In this document: in pieces, positions 36,010 to 49,211 of the stretch | Layout: every line of letters begins with the position of its first letter | Numbering within the stretch: position 1 is the stretch's first letter | Assembly (NCBI RefSeq): GCF_048773025.1 | Contig: NC_133559.1 | Coordinates: forward strand, 10,012,501-10,076,500 | Length of the DNA: 64,000 nucleotides | Direction of reading: 5' to 3' | From: Camelus bactrianus | Taxonomy: Eukaryota; Chordata; Mammalia; Artiodactyla; Camelidae | Made by a program: the position numbers and the translations under genes | The notes under the pieces: generated by a model | Databases searched by the model: none | Told to the model about the DNA's origin: nothing | What the model saw: the letters and a program-made list of their open reading frames with translations, nothing else

Positions 36010-36498
36010 GTGGTCAGAAATGAGGTCTTAGAGAAGTGAGCCTTCAGGTAGCATCTGGTCTTGTAGGTCACTCTGAGACTTACTCCTTTTCTCTGAATAA
36101 TGTGGGAACCACTTGGAGGTTTTGGTCTGAGAAGAGATATGATCTGACTTGCTTTTCAAAGGATCATTCTGACTGTTTTGTTGAGAATAGACTTGAGGAC
36201 AGGGACAGGGTGGAAGCAGCAGGACCAACATCAGGCCTCCTGGAATAATTCAAGAAGAAGATGATAGTATGAAACCACAGTGCTAGAGGTGGGGGTGGTG
36301 AAAAGAGACTTGTAACTGTGTGTGTTATGAAAATAGAGCCAATAAAACTTGAAAGATTCTGTTTTAGAAAAAAATGGAAATTAGGAATGACTCCAGGGTT
36401 TTGTTTTGAGAAGCTGGAATTCCATTTGGAATACAGTAAACTAAGACAGATAAGACTATGGAAGAAAGAGATTTGGAGGGCAAACGGAGGATTTGGTT
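36010..36498 (-). mobile_element. L2, antisense, left part
   Basis: 'gatatgatctgacttgcttttcaaaggatcattctgactg', 'gagaatagacttgaggacagggacagggtggaagcag' and 'atgactccagggtttt' are L2 antisense. It resumes at 37,142 beyond a younger L1. Confidence 0.8.
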
Positions 36499-36509
36499 TT
36501 GGATGTTTA

Positions 36510-36767
36510 TTTTTTTATTAAAGTATAGTTGATTTACCATGTGGTGATAGTTTCCGGTATACAGCAAATTGGTTCACATATGCAGTCTATATCTGTTTTG
36601 TAAATAAGTTTATTTGTGTCATATTTTAGATTCCACATATAAGTGATATCATATGGTATTTGTCTTTCTCTGTGATTTTCTTCACTTAGTATGATGATCT
36701 CTAGGTCCATAATCCATGTTGCTGCAAATGGCATTTTCCTTTCTTTTTTATGGCTGAGTAGTATTCC

Positions 36768-36822
<55 letters not shown>

Positions 36823-36830
36823 ATATATAC

Positions 36831-36869
<39 letters not shown>

Positions 36870-37130
36870 CCCAAACTTCTTTATCCATTCATCTGTCAAT
36901 GGACATTTAAGTTGTTTCCATGTCTCGGCTATTGTAAATGGTGCAGCTATGAACATTGGGGTGCAGGTGTCTTTTCCAGTTAAAGTTTTCTTTGGTTGTG
37001 CGCCCAGAAGTGCAATTGCTGGAGCATCCAGTGACTCTATTTTTAGTTTTTTAAGGCTCTTCCATACTGTTTTTCATAATAGCAGCCCTAATTTATATTT
37101 TCACTAACAATGTAGGAGAGTTCCCTTTTC
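36510..37130 (-). mobile_element. L1 3' end inserted into L2, with (GT)n
   Basis: Antisense L1 3' end ('attaaagtatagttgatttacc', 'ccatgttgctgcaaatggcattt', 'tggacatttaagttgtttccatgtctcggc'). An 11-bp duplication TTGGATGTTTA flanks it (36,499-36,509 and 37,131-37,141). It holds the GT repeat. Confidence 0.92.
36769..36867. repeat. (GT)n microsatellite, two blocks
   Basis: About 50 bp and 30 bp of pure GT separated by 'atgtatatatacatat'. It lies at the same L1 position as the repeats at 13.7 and 62.9 kb. Confidence 0.95.
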
Positions 37131-37141
37131 TTGGATGTTTA

Positions 37142-37230
37142 GTATGAAATGCCTGTTAAGATTCAGAGTTCAGAGGTCAAGCAGTCACTAGGTTTAGGTC
37201 TAGAGTTGAGATGTATCCATGCTAAAGACA
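37142..37230 (-). mobile_element. L2, antisense, right part
   Basis: 'atgaaatgcctgttaagattcagagttcagaggtcaagcag' and 'ggtctagagttgag' continue the L2 order broken at 36,498. Confidence 0.65.
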
Positions 37231-37234
37231 CTTA

Positions 37235-38710
37235 TTTGAGAACAATAACAAAAAGTGTGAGAACTCCTGCACAGTGGTGGGGACAGTCCTATGAACAGAT
37301 AGTTGGAATGCAGTGCTGTGATGGCTGGTCAGAAGCCAGTGTTTTGTGTTGTGGGTAAGGCTGAGGGCATAAGGGAAGGCGTGGCTGGTTCTTCCTGAGG
37401 ATTACAAGAAAGGCTTCAGACATTCCACTGAAGGTGGAGTTCCAAAGGTGATCGTACACCAGGACTTCAGGGAGTGCATGGAGATACACAGTATTTCAGT
37501 TTTAAATGTTGTGAGGATACTAAGTGTTTGCAAATACCTGAAGCATGGAGCGATGCCATTCAAAATGTGGTCCAAACAGCAGAATGAGACTAGGAAATAT
37601 TTGTAACAAGATAAGCATAAAAACTGAAAGTTAATATTTAGAAACTTTCATAACAATTCAACAATTTTGTGCATATTAATTAATAGTAAAACAAGAAAAG
37701 TTCTTGTATCTCCTTTTTATTTTGTTTCTGAAATCATTCATTTTCATTGTTTACAAATATTTGGTATATAATAAACTGGGGGGAACATTGCCTTGCACCT
37801 CACAGAGATTGAGAAGCACTGCCGTAGATTATGAGGAGGTGGGCATGGTCATATAAAAGACTGGAAATAGGGAGTTGGACATACAGGCCTTTGCATGGCA
37901 TGCACAGTATTTAACTGTGATCTCATAAGAAATGGAAGGCCGTGTGTTTTAAGCTATTTTTTAAAAATTCTTAGAAAGTTTTAGCTCAAGCGTGTGACAA
38001 AATTTACTAGTGTTCTCTCAGGTAAATCAGCAAGGTGATGAAATAATAAAAAAATAAAAGTTTCAGAGGTGGTGCAGAATTAGAGGAGTGATAAATTTGT
38101 GAACAGAATACGTATAAAGGAATAGTGATTATAATTTCATTTCACAGTTTCATAAAAGCATCATGGCCAAGTCCTTCTTCACACAGGATATCTGTAGAAG
38201 GATGATCTGAGATGCCAGGTGTGCAGACCTTAGGTCAGAATTAAAAAAAAAAAAATGAAGCAAACGACAAAGATACAGCTTTGTCTAAAGTTGGAATAAC
38301 ATGTTTTCAACCCCCTCCCCCAAACAACTAACATGAAAGCATAAAACTGTCAAACAGAGATCTGAAATCACACGAGTTCTGATTTTAAACATTGCCAGGG
38401 GGGTTTCCTCCTCCAAGCTGTAAACAAAGCTGATGACCCAGTTCACCCATTTCTTACACTGGAGATGTTTTAGGTTTTTTTTTGTTTTTGACACAGAGAA
38501 GAGTTTTTGGTAAAGATGAACTACAGTGTTTTCATTTTAGACAGATAACTGGGTCTCATGCATAGACTGGTTTTAAGTGGTCAATAAAGAGATGTTTTCA
38601 GTGTTTACTGTGTAAATTGAGAAAAGACTGAACTAAAGTAAGGGGTGAAGTTTAATCCTGGGTACACAATCTAACCTAAATTAGAAATTAAACAGCATAT
38701 CATTGGGGAA
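37235..38710. other. gene-free stretch, mostly unidentified
   Basis: 37,550-37,590 and 37,795-37,825 ('aatgtggtccaaacagcagaatgag', 'cagagattgagaagcactg') resemble the two ends of an hAT MER5-type element with foreign or diverged sequence between them. Nothing else recognised. Confidence 0.35.
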
Positions 38711-38715
38711 AAAAA

Positions 38716-39212
38716 TGTCAGTCTGTTGCCGAGTACAAATTCATTCTGCTCGCCGCACGACAGGCCGATGAATCGGGAGATGAGGTATTGGGGCAAGGAA
38801 TAGTGACTTTACTCGGAAAGCCAGCAGACCTAGAGGTTCGCAGACTAATGTTCTGGAGAACCATCCCGCTCTAGTCAGAACACAGGCTCCTTTTATACAA
38901 AAAAATAGGGGTGGGGATGTGGTTGGTTGTTGCAATCTTCTTGCCGCAGGCGTGCTTTGTTCTTGCAGCCATCCCTGTGGGGAAGGTCATGGTGTCCCTG
39001 TAAACCTCCATCAAAACAAGTTATTCTCTACTACAAGTCTGTGTCAAGACAGAGAAGAATTACTTTCTGTGTTCTTTGTCTTCACACTTCCTTGAAACTT
39101 AACTGAAGTTATGTTCACAGTTAAAACATGGGTAGTTTTACTGGGTAGGAATTAAGGGAGGCTCTGAGCCACAGTAAACTGCACCTTGGGACCATCTTTG
39201 CGGGACTAGCAC
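38716..39212 (-). mobile_element. LTR of an endogenous retrovirus, antisense, probably solo
   Basis: About 500 bp, GC-richer than its flanks. On the minus strand it has a GTATAAAAGG TATA box (near 38,890), an AGTAAA near 38,813, and ends CTGACA at 38,716. It starts near TGCTAGTCCCGC. No interior adjoins it. Its outer edge and duplication are not clear, and it differs from the LTR at 26.9 kb. Confidence 0.55.
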
Positions 39213-39214
39213 TA

Positions 39215-40275
39215 TGAAAAAATATTATTGAAAATATTATTGAATAAAAATATTATTGAAAGAATTGTCTTTAGGAGACCTAAGAAAACAGTCTTGAAAA
39301 TACATAATAGAAGCAAGAGAAAGTTAAAGATAACTTGGAATTTTGATCTGGTTTAAAAAGATAAAAAGGGTAATAGAAGATTTCTAATTACTTCAATTTA
39401 AGCATTGCCTATAGTAAAGATGATGGCCCCTGTTCTTAAGGAAAGTAAGAACAGTTTCACTAGAAAAGTGGTAACATTGAATAAATAACCTGTTAGCAAT
39501 AAATGTGTCCGAGGAAAAAGAACTAAAGATATTTTAAGTGTTTCAGATAGAAATTTGGAAATATAAAACATCAAAAGAGAACGGGCAACAGTAATTAATA
39601 TTATTTTAAATGTCCAAGTTTATCAAATATTTGGCAAAATATTAGTTTTTTTTTCCCAAGAAAGAGGCTCTATCCACAATTTAAAAGCCCTAAATAAGTG
39701 GGTCTTCTCACCCAGAGAATGGGCTTTTAGTGTCTAGATTAACCTTTCAGTTACATGGTGCCTTCTTTCAAATAAATGTTCAGTTCATGAGAAGTTGCTT
39801 ATCAACTTGAAGCTGAAAACATAACAGCTACCTCTCTTAATTAATCTTCCTGAATTAAGTGTCTGAGATAACCAGTACCAGAAATGTGGACATAGATACA
39901 GAATGTGTCTACTTTGAAAACATTGTGGAGGGTTGTTTAATGTGGAATTTTGGAGATGGAATTCTCCACTTTCCACTTAAAGGTGATCAGCCACAATAAA
40001 AGACACACCCTTAGTTTGTTCTTCACCTTGATTTTGTTTTAGAAAATATCATAAACCTCTGAATTCTTTATTTAATTTTAAAAAAGGTCACCTTGCCTGC
40101 TACCTTTATATTACCGAAAAACCCAAAACAAAAAATCAAAAGCCCTTCACTTTTCTAAGAGTAGATACACAGGACCTGTGAACATGCAGTATTTGTGTGG
40201 TGGTGAAGAAGCCATGTACTTCTCTTTAGTGACAAGATATTGGATTAAGCTCAAATAATTCAGATACTGCTCATG
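39215..40275. other. AT-rich gene-free stretch
   Basis: Three imperfect copies of 'aatattattgaa' at about 39,225-39,262. Otherwise nothing recognised. Confidence 0.35.
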
Positions 40276-40279
40276 GCTG

Positions 40280-40640
40280 GGTGCCAAATGTTTTGTCACA
40301 GGATGCAAAGGGATTCACGGAGGAGATACGAAGAGACTTTTGCGATCTGAGAGACTTCAATCCCTCTATCAACCAACTTGACCTAGCAGACGTAAACATT
40401 CCATCTAACAATAGCAGAAAGCATATTTATTTCAAGAACACAGGGAACATTCACCAAGAAAGACCACATTCAGGGTCATTAAACAAATCTCCATATATTT
40501 AAAAGAATTGAAATCATATGAAGAATGTTCTATGATCACAATATATATCAAGCAGTTCTTAACATCTGAAGACAGAACCACACAGCAACCAATAATAGTG
40601 GGAGACTTCATTACCCACTTTCAACAATGAATAGATCACC
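40280..40640 (+). mobile_element. L1 ORF2 fragments, out of order
   Basis: 'gggaacattcaccaagaaagaccacattcagggtcattaaacaaatctcc... aaaagaattgaaatcat' (endonuclease region) is followed by 'aataatagtgggagacttcattacccactttcaacaatgaatagatcacctag', which in an intact L1 comes before it. Confidence 0.6.
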
Positions 40641-40654
40641 TAGAATGCAACAAC

Positions 40655-40880
40655 ACTGATGAACTCAGAGGACACTGTGCTTAGTGAAATAAGCCAGTGA
40701 AAGAAGGACAAATACTGCGTGATTCCAGTGATATGAAGTATCTAAATTAGTCAAACACATAGAAACAGAAAGTAGAATGGTAGTTGTCAGGGGCTTGGGG
40801 CAAGGGTAATGGGGAGTTTCTGTTTAATGGGTACAAAGTTTCAGTTATGCAAGATGAAAAATTTCTAGAGATCTGCTCTA
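40655..40880 (+). mobile_element. L1 3' end fragment
   Basis: 'ttagtgaaataagccagtgaaagaaggacaaatactgcgtgattccag', 'gaaagtagaatggtagttgtcaggggcttgggg' and 'ggtacaaagtttcagttatgcaagatg' are L1 3' sequence in sense. Confidence 0.75.
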
Positions 40881-40884
40881 CGAC

Positions 40885-43360
40885 ATTTATTTATTTTAAT
40901 CCATTCAGCTACTCTATGACTTTTGTTTGGATAATTTAATCCATTTACATTTAAAATAATTATTATTAGGTAAGGACTTACTACTGTCATTTCATTAATT
41001 GTTTCAGACTGTTTTGTAGTCCTTTGTTCCTTTCTTTCTCTCTTCCTTTGTGAATTGATTTTCCATAGTTTTGTGTTTTGGTTGCCTTCTCCTGCCTTTT
41101 GTGTATTTGCTGTAGGTTTTTGCTTTGTGGTTACCATGAGGCTTAAATTAAAAATCTTATAGTTTAAGCAGTCTATTTAACCCTCATAACTTAACTTTGA
41201 TCACATACAAAACCTCTACCATTTTACTCCCCACACCACATTTTATGTTTTTGGTTTTACAAATTTTATCTTTTTATATTGTTTATTAATTAATAAATTA
41301 TTATATAGTGATTTTTATAGTTTTTAACCTTTATATTATAGGTAAGTGGTTAACACACCACCATATTCAGTGTTAGATTGTTCTGAATTTGACTATATAC
41401 TTACATTTACCAGTATTGTATATTTCCATAAACTTCTTGTTAATAAGCCTCCTTTTATCTCATTTTGAAAGACTCCATTTAGCATTTTTTGTAAGGCAGC
41501 TTTAGTGGTAATGAAATATCCTCAGCTGCTTTTTTTCCGGAATATCTTTATCGTTCCTTCATTTCTGAAAGACAGCTTTGTTGGGTCAAGTATTCTTGGT
41601 TGGCAGTTTTGTTCTGTTAGCGCTTTGAATATATCATCCCTCTCTCTCCTGGACTTCAAAGTTTCCGCAGAGAAATCTGCTGTTAGTCTTATGAGGGTTC
41701 CTTTTTTTGTGAGAATATTTTTTCTCTTGCTCTTCAAAAAATTTTCTTTGTCTTTGAGTTTTGACAGTTTCATTATATATCTTGAGGAAGATCTTTATGT
41801 GTTGAGTCTTCTTAGGGATCTGTAAGTTTCTTGAACAAGATATACAAGTTTCTCCCCATATTTGGCAAGTTCTCAGCCATTATTTCTTTAAACAAGTCTT
41901 TTGCCCCTTTTCTCCCTTTCTTCTCTTTCTGGGATGGCAATAATGCATAGAATTTTTCTCTTGATGGTATCCCATAGCTCACATAGGCTTTCTTCACTCT
42001 TTTTCATTCTTTTTTCTTTTTCTCTCCTCTGACTGGATAGTTTCAAGTGACTTTTCTTTGACTTCACAGATTCTTTCATTTGCTTGAGTAAGACTGATGC
42101 TACTGATCTCTGTTGCATTTTTATTTCATTCCTTGTGTTCTTCATCTTTAGAATTTGTTGGTTCCTTTTTGATTTTTATCTCTTTGCTTAACTTTTTGTT
42201 TTATTCGTGTTTTGTTTTCCTAATTTCACAGAATTATCTTTCTGTGTTTTCTTGTAGCTCACTGAGGTTTCTTAAAACAACTAATTTGAAGTATTTATCA
42301 GGCAAATTGCAGATCTCTGTTTCTTTGGGGTTGGTTACTGGAAAATTACTGTGTTCTCTTTGTGGTGTCATGTTTTCTTGATTTTTCATTTACTTGACTC
42401 TTGTACTGCCATCACTGAATCTGAAGAAGCAGTAGCCTCCTTCCATCTTTGCTGACTGCCTTTGGGAGGTAAATCCTTCCTGTCAGCTGTGCCAAGAACT
42501 CTGAGGTCTTTTGAGACATTTTCTATGGATATGCCTGCTCCACACTATTTATTTCCTGTTGTGGGGAGGATTCCTTACAGTGTACCCCTTCTCTCAATCC
42601 TGTAAAGCCAGTCTAGGTGCTGACAGCCTCCCATTTGCTTACCCCAAGGTGATGCTGATTGCCAAAGTTTATGTGGTTTCTCTCAAGCCTGCAGAGTAGG
42701 GCTAGCTTTGCAGGATAAGAGTCTGCAAAGGCTCAGTTTCATTGCTTTCATGGGTATGCAGTGAGCTACTGAAACAGGAGGAGAGGATTTTTTAAGTGAG
42801 ATATGCAGAATATTGGGGATACCCTTGGGCCAGTTGGAAGGATCTGTAGGTGAGGTGTCCCCAGAAGCTCATGGATGGGCTTCCTGATGGTGTCTGAAAA
42901 GTGGTTAGTACAATCCACATCTCTCTGATACCCTCTGAGAGTGCTGGCTGCTGTTTTCCCAGCCTTTCCCTGACCCCCGGCCATGCAACGCACCACAGTA
43001 TTCTGCATGGGTCAAGAAAAAGTTGGTTTCTTCGGCAGTGTTTTACACAACTAGGAAGCTGGGTGCTCACTCGTGTGTTCCCACTTTCCCCTGAAGGGGA
43101 CATCATGGGTTGAGATGGTCTCTTTTTGGTACTGTGTTGTGCCAAGAGCACCCTGGGGGAGGGGTGAGGCAGGTAGAGTAAAACTTCTCCTGTTACCCTA
43201 TTCAGTGCATACAGTATATATTTCTTCCCCAGTCAAGTTGTGGAATCTCAAACTTCCACAAAGGTACTTTCAACTGTGGGTGATTTTCAAAATCAGTGTT
43301 CTTTGGGGGAAAGATGGTAAAAAGATGACTATTCTGTCATTTCGTTAAAGTCAATCCTAT
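40885..43360 (-). mobile_element. HAL1/L1M-type element, antisense: ORF1 and 5' region
   Basis: From left: post-ORF1 sequence ('ggttaccatgaggcttaaatt'), ORF1 ('ctttgttgggtcaagtattcttgg', 'ctcctggacttcaaagtttccgcagagaaatctgctg', 'ccatagctcacatagg') and then a GC-richer 5' UTR-like part (42,400-43,360). Minus-strand frames such as 41,522-41,773 are broken ORF1 pieces. The same family lies in sense at 51.5-54.3 kb. Confidence 0.62.
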
Positions 43361-43546
43361 CAATTATTATCATCAGTAATATCATCATTATCTTCATAAA
43401 ATAAAAATCTCATCAGATAATGTCTCAGATTATAAACTCTTCAATACTTTTTAATAGATTTGAAGGCACATTTTAACTCCTTAAGTTAAAATTCTTACCG
43501 AAGTACTCATTGTTTCAAATGATGTTCTGTTTAATGTCTTATTACC

Positions 43547-43549
<3 letters not shown>

Positions 43550-43588
<39 letters not shown>
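43550..43588. repeat. (CA)n microsatellite
   Basis: About 39 bp of pure CA, not inside a recognised L1. Confidence 0.95.
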
Positions 43589-43591
<3 letters not shown>

Positions 43592-43649
43592 TCCTCAAAT
43601 TTATTCTGTTTCATTAATTGTCTACCCACTATTCTGCCTCTAAAACTTC

Positions 43650-43935
43650 ACTCAAGCATAAACACTCCTAAGAAGGCCTTATTAACCTCCATAACCTAAC
43701 TCACATTTCTCTGCCACGTGCTCTCAGGGTGATACACACATTTTACATGCACCTCTCTCTTGTAGCCCTTCATCAGGGCACAGTGCAGTCAGAGCTTTCT
43801 TTGTCTCCCCCAGTAGGGATTAAATTTCCTAAGGGGGAACTATCCTTATTTGAGCGCACATCACCTGAATAGAAAACATTTCATGATGAAAGTTAGAACT
43901 AAGTGTACGCTTCTGGAATGAACAAATACGTAAAT
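43650..43935 (+). mobile_element. L2 3' end
   Basis: 'cttcactcaagcataaacactcctaagaaggccttattaacc', 'tttgtctcccccagtagggattaaatttcctaaggggg' and 'tggaatgaacaaata' follow the L2 3' end. Confidence 0.65.
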
Positions 43936-43939
43936 GGTG

Positions 43940-46015
43940 TCTCCAGGCCCTTCAAGTGACAATTCCCATGCTACATTGCACCTGCTGGAGTTGCTTTCTG
44001 CTGCTCTCACTGCTGCAGCTATGCCAGCCCATTGCTCTATCATTTCTCAAAACATATTCTTCCTCTTTGAAATAGAGGCTAGAGTGCAGGATGGAGCACA
44101 GGAAATTCTTGCCTCCAACCAAGGGATGAAAAGCAAGAACTGCAGGGGAAGCCCATGGGAGGCGGATGCCAGGTCTTTCCTGCTGAGTGTCAAGCAGCCT
44201 CCGGATTTCCAATGAGCCACCTCCCTAGGGAGTCTAAACTAGAAAACTAACAAATTCCCCTAGACTATTGTGTGATTCGTTCTTTGGCAAGAGATTCTTG
44301 AGGTCCATTTCCCTCTTGGATCGTAGTTCCCTGTAGAGGGAAGGCAGGACCTGTTTCAGGAGCAATGCGGTAATGGCTCCCTAGGGTGCTGGGTAGTGAA
44401 ATTACCAATCAGGGCATTTACATTCATGCTCATAACCAGAAAAATGCCCATTAATAACTCATTAAGGTTGTAGCTAGGTTAGGCCATTCAGATGGGGGAC
44501 CCAGTGAGCACTGTGCTTGGGAGTGTAGTGGTGAGTCTTTTGTCATTGGTTTGAACAGTTTTAAGAGAACTGGAGGAAGATCTGTATGGGAATACTGGGA
44601 ATGGTGCTATATACAGCAAATTATAAAAGACAGGGCAACTGCATTCCCCTGGAGCCCAGGACTCATATTTTGGGGAACATTAAACTCTTTCAATACTGGT
44701 GACCTGGGCTTCCTTATTTCATAGATAGCTTAAGGAAAATGACTCATTAAATTATCTAAAATGTCAGAGTATATTTATGCCATCTCATAGATAACAACTA
44801 ATTATGCCTTTTATCTTATGTTCAATTCAGAAATTGTCGAGATATTTCAGAAATGTTGTCTATGTATACATGATAGACAAAGATCGGGGGGTGGTAACAA
44901 GGAAAGTAGCTGGATGTGGATCCAAGATAATGTTGAGGTGGAGATCTTAAGGTTAGGAAAAAGGGGAAACTTTAGAGATATTGCAGAATGGTCACAGGAG
45001 GTATCTGTAGTATCAATCTCCAGAAGGAAGCAAAGAAGGAAATTATTAGGGCTTCTTATGTGTAATTCCAGGCTACATTTTAATTTCTGCTGTCTGTTAA
45101 TCCTCATACTATTCTAAATTTCAGAGGAGAAAATTGAGATTTTAGGAAGATTTAATTACTTACTCAAAGAAAATGCTGAAATAAGAATATGAATTTGTGC
45201 CTTTTTACCTCGTATCTAGTACTTTCTTCACAATATGAATCTATTTCTAGCTTCTTTGCTCATTTAATACCTTTACCAGCTGCATGACAAATATATATAT
45301 ATATGTATCCTTACTGCCCAAATGACTCTTGAAAATATTCACCTCCAGTTGGTTTTACCAGGTCAAAGGAAGTGGAAGCAAAACTCTATAGATTCCTGCC
45401 TTGAATGATTTTTTTTCCCCTTAATTTTCCCCTTCAGGCCCTACCATAAAAAAGGAAAGGCAAACAATGCTGAAAATAAAAAGTGTCATGAATATATACA
45501 TGTTTTTCGTTTTCAGCAACACTGATTCTCTTCAGATTCCTCTTCTGCTTCTAGAGAATAATCAGTCACGTCAAAAACAGCAGATATGGGGATCAGGGGG
45601 CCTGAAAAGGTAAGAAAAAGTTCATTTTCCAACAAACTTGTCAGCTCATTCTGCCATATTTGCTATGGTCATAGATCTGTCTGCAAGACAGAGTGAGAAA
45701 TACGTTTTAATTCCAACCTAACGTGCACGTGCGCGTGCACACACTCCATGTGAAAGAGAAGATTCACTTCAAAGAAGGATCACTCATATATTCTGTACTT
45801 TCTCCAGTGGTTTCTCTGTCTCATCTATTCTGTTTGTGTATTAAAACTGCTGGTGTTGACCGTTAACTGGATTCTGTAACCTCAGTGATGGGATAAGCAT
45901 AGAGTTTCAAAATCACTGTCTTGGAATGGCTGATTTGTTTAGAGAGGAACCAGCCCAGCCAGAACAACAAAAAACGATAGTCAAAGAAAATCGCACCTCT
46001 AGCAGCACGCTTCCT
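43940..46015. other. gene-free stretch, mostly unidentified
   Basis: Frames of up to 99 aa on both strands with no domain (43,934-44,215; 44,818-45,117). A possible MIR core lies at 45,090-45,180 and a short AT run at 45,292-45,304. Nothing else recognised. Confidence 0.35.
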
Positions 46016-46024
46016 ACGTAATGG

Positions 46025-46210
46025 GTGATATTTTAAGCACTTTACGTATGCAAATACATCGAATACTCACAGCTGCCATGTTTCAGATAAAGAAACTGTA
46101 GCAGAGTAACTTTTTCACGGACGCACAGTCACCACGTGGAAAAACTAGGACCCAAATCCAAGCTACCTGTCTCCAGGTTCCATACTCTCACCCACCATGT
46201 AACACTGACT
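46025..46210 (+). mobile_element. MIR
   Basis: 'tttcagataaagaaactgtagcagagtaac' then 'cgcacagtcaccacgtggaaaaactaggacccaaatcc' matches the MIR core and its downstream order. Confidence 0.7.
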
Positions 46211-46239
46211 TCTTAAACTTAGTACTATTAGTTCATACT

Positions 46240-47500
46240 ATGACTACAAAATTTTTCTTTACTATAAATACATCTTCATGCAGAAATCTGCTATAGTAGG
46301 ATAGATTTTCAAAAATGAAATTACTGGAAAAATTGAATGAATATATTCAGCGACCTTAATACAATTTGATGAATTTCTTTCCATAAAATTATAACCAATT
46401 GTGAATCCTATTAGCAAATACTTATATGACAGGCTGGTCATATAATTCATATCCCTACTGCTAATTGGATGAGTGTAAATGATCTTTTAGTTTAACTTGC
46501 ATTATGTTTTAAATGCAGTAAAACTAATTTTTATATATGTGATGCATTTTATTTTTATTTTATAAACCATATGCTTAATCCAATTTCTACACTAGAAGTT
46601 GTTATTTTCTCCATTAGTTTGTAATAAAATTTTTTATTATTATTAACATTTTGAACATAGCTTTGGTAATTTTTATTTCTTGTTTGTCTTCTAGTATTTC
46701 TGATTGTACTTTTGTTGAAAATATGTTATTTTATACAGTCAAATTGTTGGTGATTTACTACTCTGACAATCCTTCCTTAGCATTAAGCTTAACTTTTCAA
46801 TTTTTCCACCAACTAATATCTTTTTTCTGATTTTTTTTGCATTTTTTTATTGACATATCCACAAGAATTTTTTTTGAACATTATATGAGTTGGAGATTTA
46901 CACAGATTTTTTTCTATTTATTAAAAAAGTATTTATTGAGATATTATCATATTTCAGGAACAGTTTATGTGGCACTGAGATCATCTCATTTTTGAAGCTT
47001 TGTTTAATTTCTCTATGAAACAGTTTAGGCATACTAGAGATTTTTTGAGGACTAGCTGTCCAATAATATCCTTTATTTTTCTAAAGAGATGTGCTTATAA
47101 TCAATAACCATTTTTACTTTGACTGGGAATTATTTTCCCAGAAAATTATTCATTTCCTCTAGATTTTCAAATTTCCTTGTGAAGATTTATACAAATGATT
47201 CTGAGATTTGAACATTTCTTTCCTAAAATGGTTGTTTGCCTTGTCATTTTGTGCTTTGTATATTTGTGTTCTATCTTTTCTCTTTTTTTCTAGCTAAAGT
47301 AGTAGTGGCTTCTATGTTTTGCCATTTTTTTTCAACGATACAATGTATTTGTGCATATTTGTATATATTTTAGTATTTTTCTGTTTTCTATAGTATTTTA
47401 TTTGTATTATTTTATATTTCTGTTTCCCTTTAATTTAGTGCTCTATTTCTAAATTTCTGATGTTTTATAAAAATGTTTCAATCCTCTGGTCAGGTATAGA
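46240..47500 (-). mobile_element. very old L1 remnant, antisense
   Basis: Decayed antisense ORF2: 'cctctagattttcaaatttccttgtg', 'aaaatggttgtttgcc', 'gtgttctatcttttctctttttttctagc' lie in the expected order. Borders are approximate. Confidence 0.5.
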
Positions 47501-47784
47501 ATCTTCTCTTCCATTTTTTGTATATATTTATGGCTATATTAATTGGGGTTTGAAGCTGGGTTGAGCATTATTATCATGGTAAATCTTAAATTGGCACACT
47601 AGAAATGTAAACAATTTATATTTAAAATTATTTAACCAAAATGTTTTGAAGATCTGTGATGTGTCCCAGAAACACTTAAACATCCCAAAGAAAGACTCAA
47701 AACAGTGAAAATTAAATGGATTCTAATGTTCTAAAGGTCTCCATTTAGTGATTAAAATAGGTAAATATATGAAAATTTAAATCA

Positions 47785-49195
47785 TCAATGTATCTAAATA
47801 TCCTTCAAAATAACCTTTTAAAAATACCTGATATTCATGCATTTTATTTGTACAAATTGATAGAGTTGTGTGATTATTACCACAATCAAATTTTAGGACA
47901 TTTTCATCATCTCCAAAAGATACCTCTTACTTGTTTGCTGTCAAATTCCATTCTGTCCTCATCCCAAGGTTACAACCAATCTGCTCTCTGCTGATATATA
48001 TTTTCCTTTCCTGAACATTTCATATAAATAGAATTTCCAGTGTGTGGTCTTTTGCACTAGTCTACCATCATTTAGCATAAAGCTTTTGAAGATAATTTAT
48101 GTTGTGGTATATATCATAGTTCATTTCTTTTATTGCTGAACAGTATTCAATTTCATGGGTATATTAATTTTACTTGTCCATAAATGTATTTGTTCATAAA
48201 TTGATAGACAGCTGGATAGATTTTTTTCTTTTGAGTATTATGAATAATGCTCCTAGGAACATTCACATGAAAATATTTATGTGAATAGTATTCACTTCTC
48301 TGGCATATTCCTGGGAATAAAATCTTTGTGTCATTAGGTAAACTTGTATTTACCATAAGAAACTGCCAAACTTTTTCAAAAGTGACTGCATAATTTTACA
48401 TTTCCATCAGCAAAATATAAAAGGTTTGGTCCGTCTACATCCCCACCAGCACCTTTTCGTGTCTATCTTAAGTATAGTCATTCTGGTGCATGGAAACAAT
48501 CATCTCATTATGGTTTAATTTGCTTTTCCCTAATAATGAATGATGCTGAACATATGTTCATATACCTATTAGCTACTGATATACTTTGATGAAATGTCTC
48601 TTTAAAGAGTTTGCCCATTTTTTAACCTGCATGCTTCTCTTATTTTAATTGTTAAATATTATGTATGTATTTTAGCCATAAATCCCTTATTGGACATACA
48701 CTTTGCAAATATATTTTTCTCTGTATGGTGTTTTCTTATGTTTCATAATGGTACCTTTTGGAGTGTGTGTTTCTGAACTCTCACTTCTGACCATTGTCTG
48801 TATGTGTAACTATATGCCAGTGTCATACTTTCTTAATTAGTGCATCATTTAGGGTGAATTTTGCAATCGGGAAGTATAAATCCTCCATCTTTACTCTTCT
48901 TTTTTCACAATTATTTTGGCTATTCTATTTCCTTCCATATTAATTTTATGATCACTTTGTGACTTTTTACCAAAAAGTCTATGTTGAACATAGTGATCCC
49001 TTTGCTCATAATTTCCTTATAATGTTGAGTCTTCAACCCATGAACATGGGTGGTCTCTTCATTTAATTAAATCTTCTTTAATTTCTCTCAGTAATGTTTG
49101 GTGGTTTTCTGTGTATATGTCTTGCACCTTGTTTGTTAAATTTGATCCTAATATTTTTATGCTATTAAAAATAATTTTCTTTGTTTCATTTTCAC
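47785..49195 (-). mobile_element. L1M 3' end and ORF2 C-terminal region, antisense
   Basis: 'ttaccacaatcaaattttaggacattttcatcatc', 'aatagaatttccagtgtgtggtctttt', 'tgctgaacagtattcaatttcatgggtatatt', 'catccccaccagcacc', 'gcccattttttaacc' run through the L1M 3' UTR into ORF2. Confidence 0.82.
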
Positions 49196-49211
49196 ACTGT
49201 GTGTTCCTGCT

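Noticed and set aside
36534-37107. 138- and 140-aa frames on both strands
   Set aside because: L1 ORF2 C-terminal remnant interrupted by (GT)n, not a gene.
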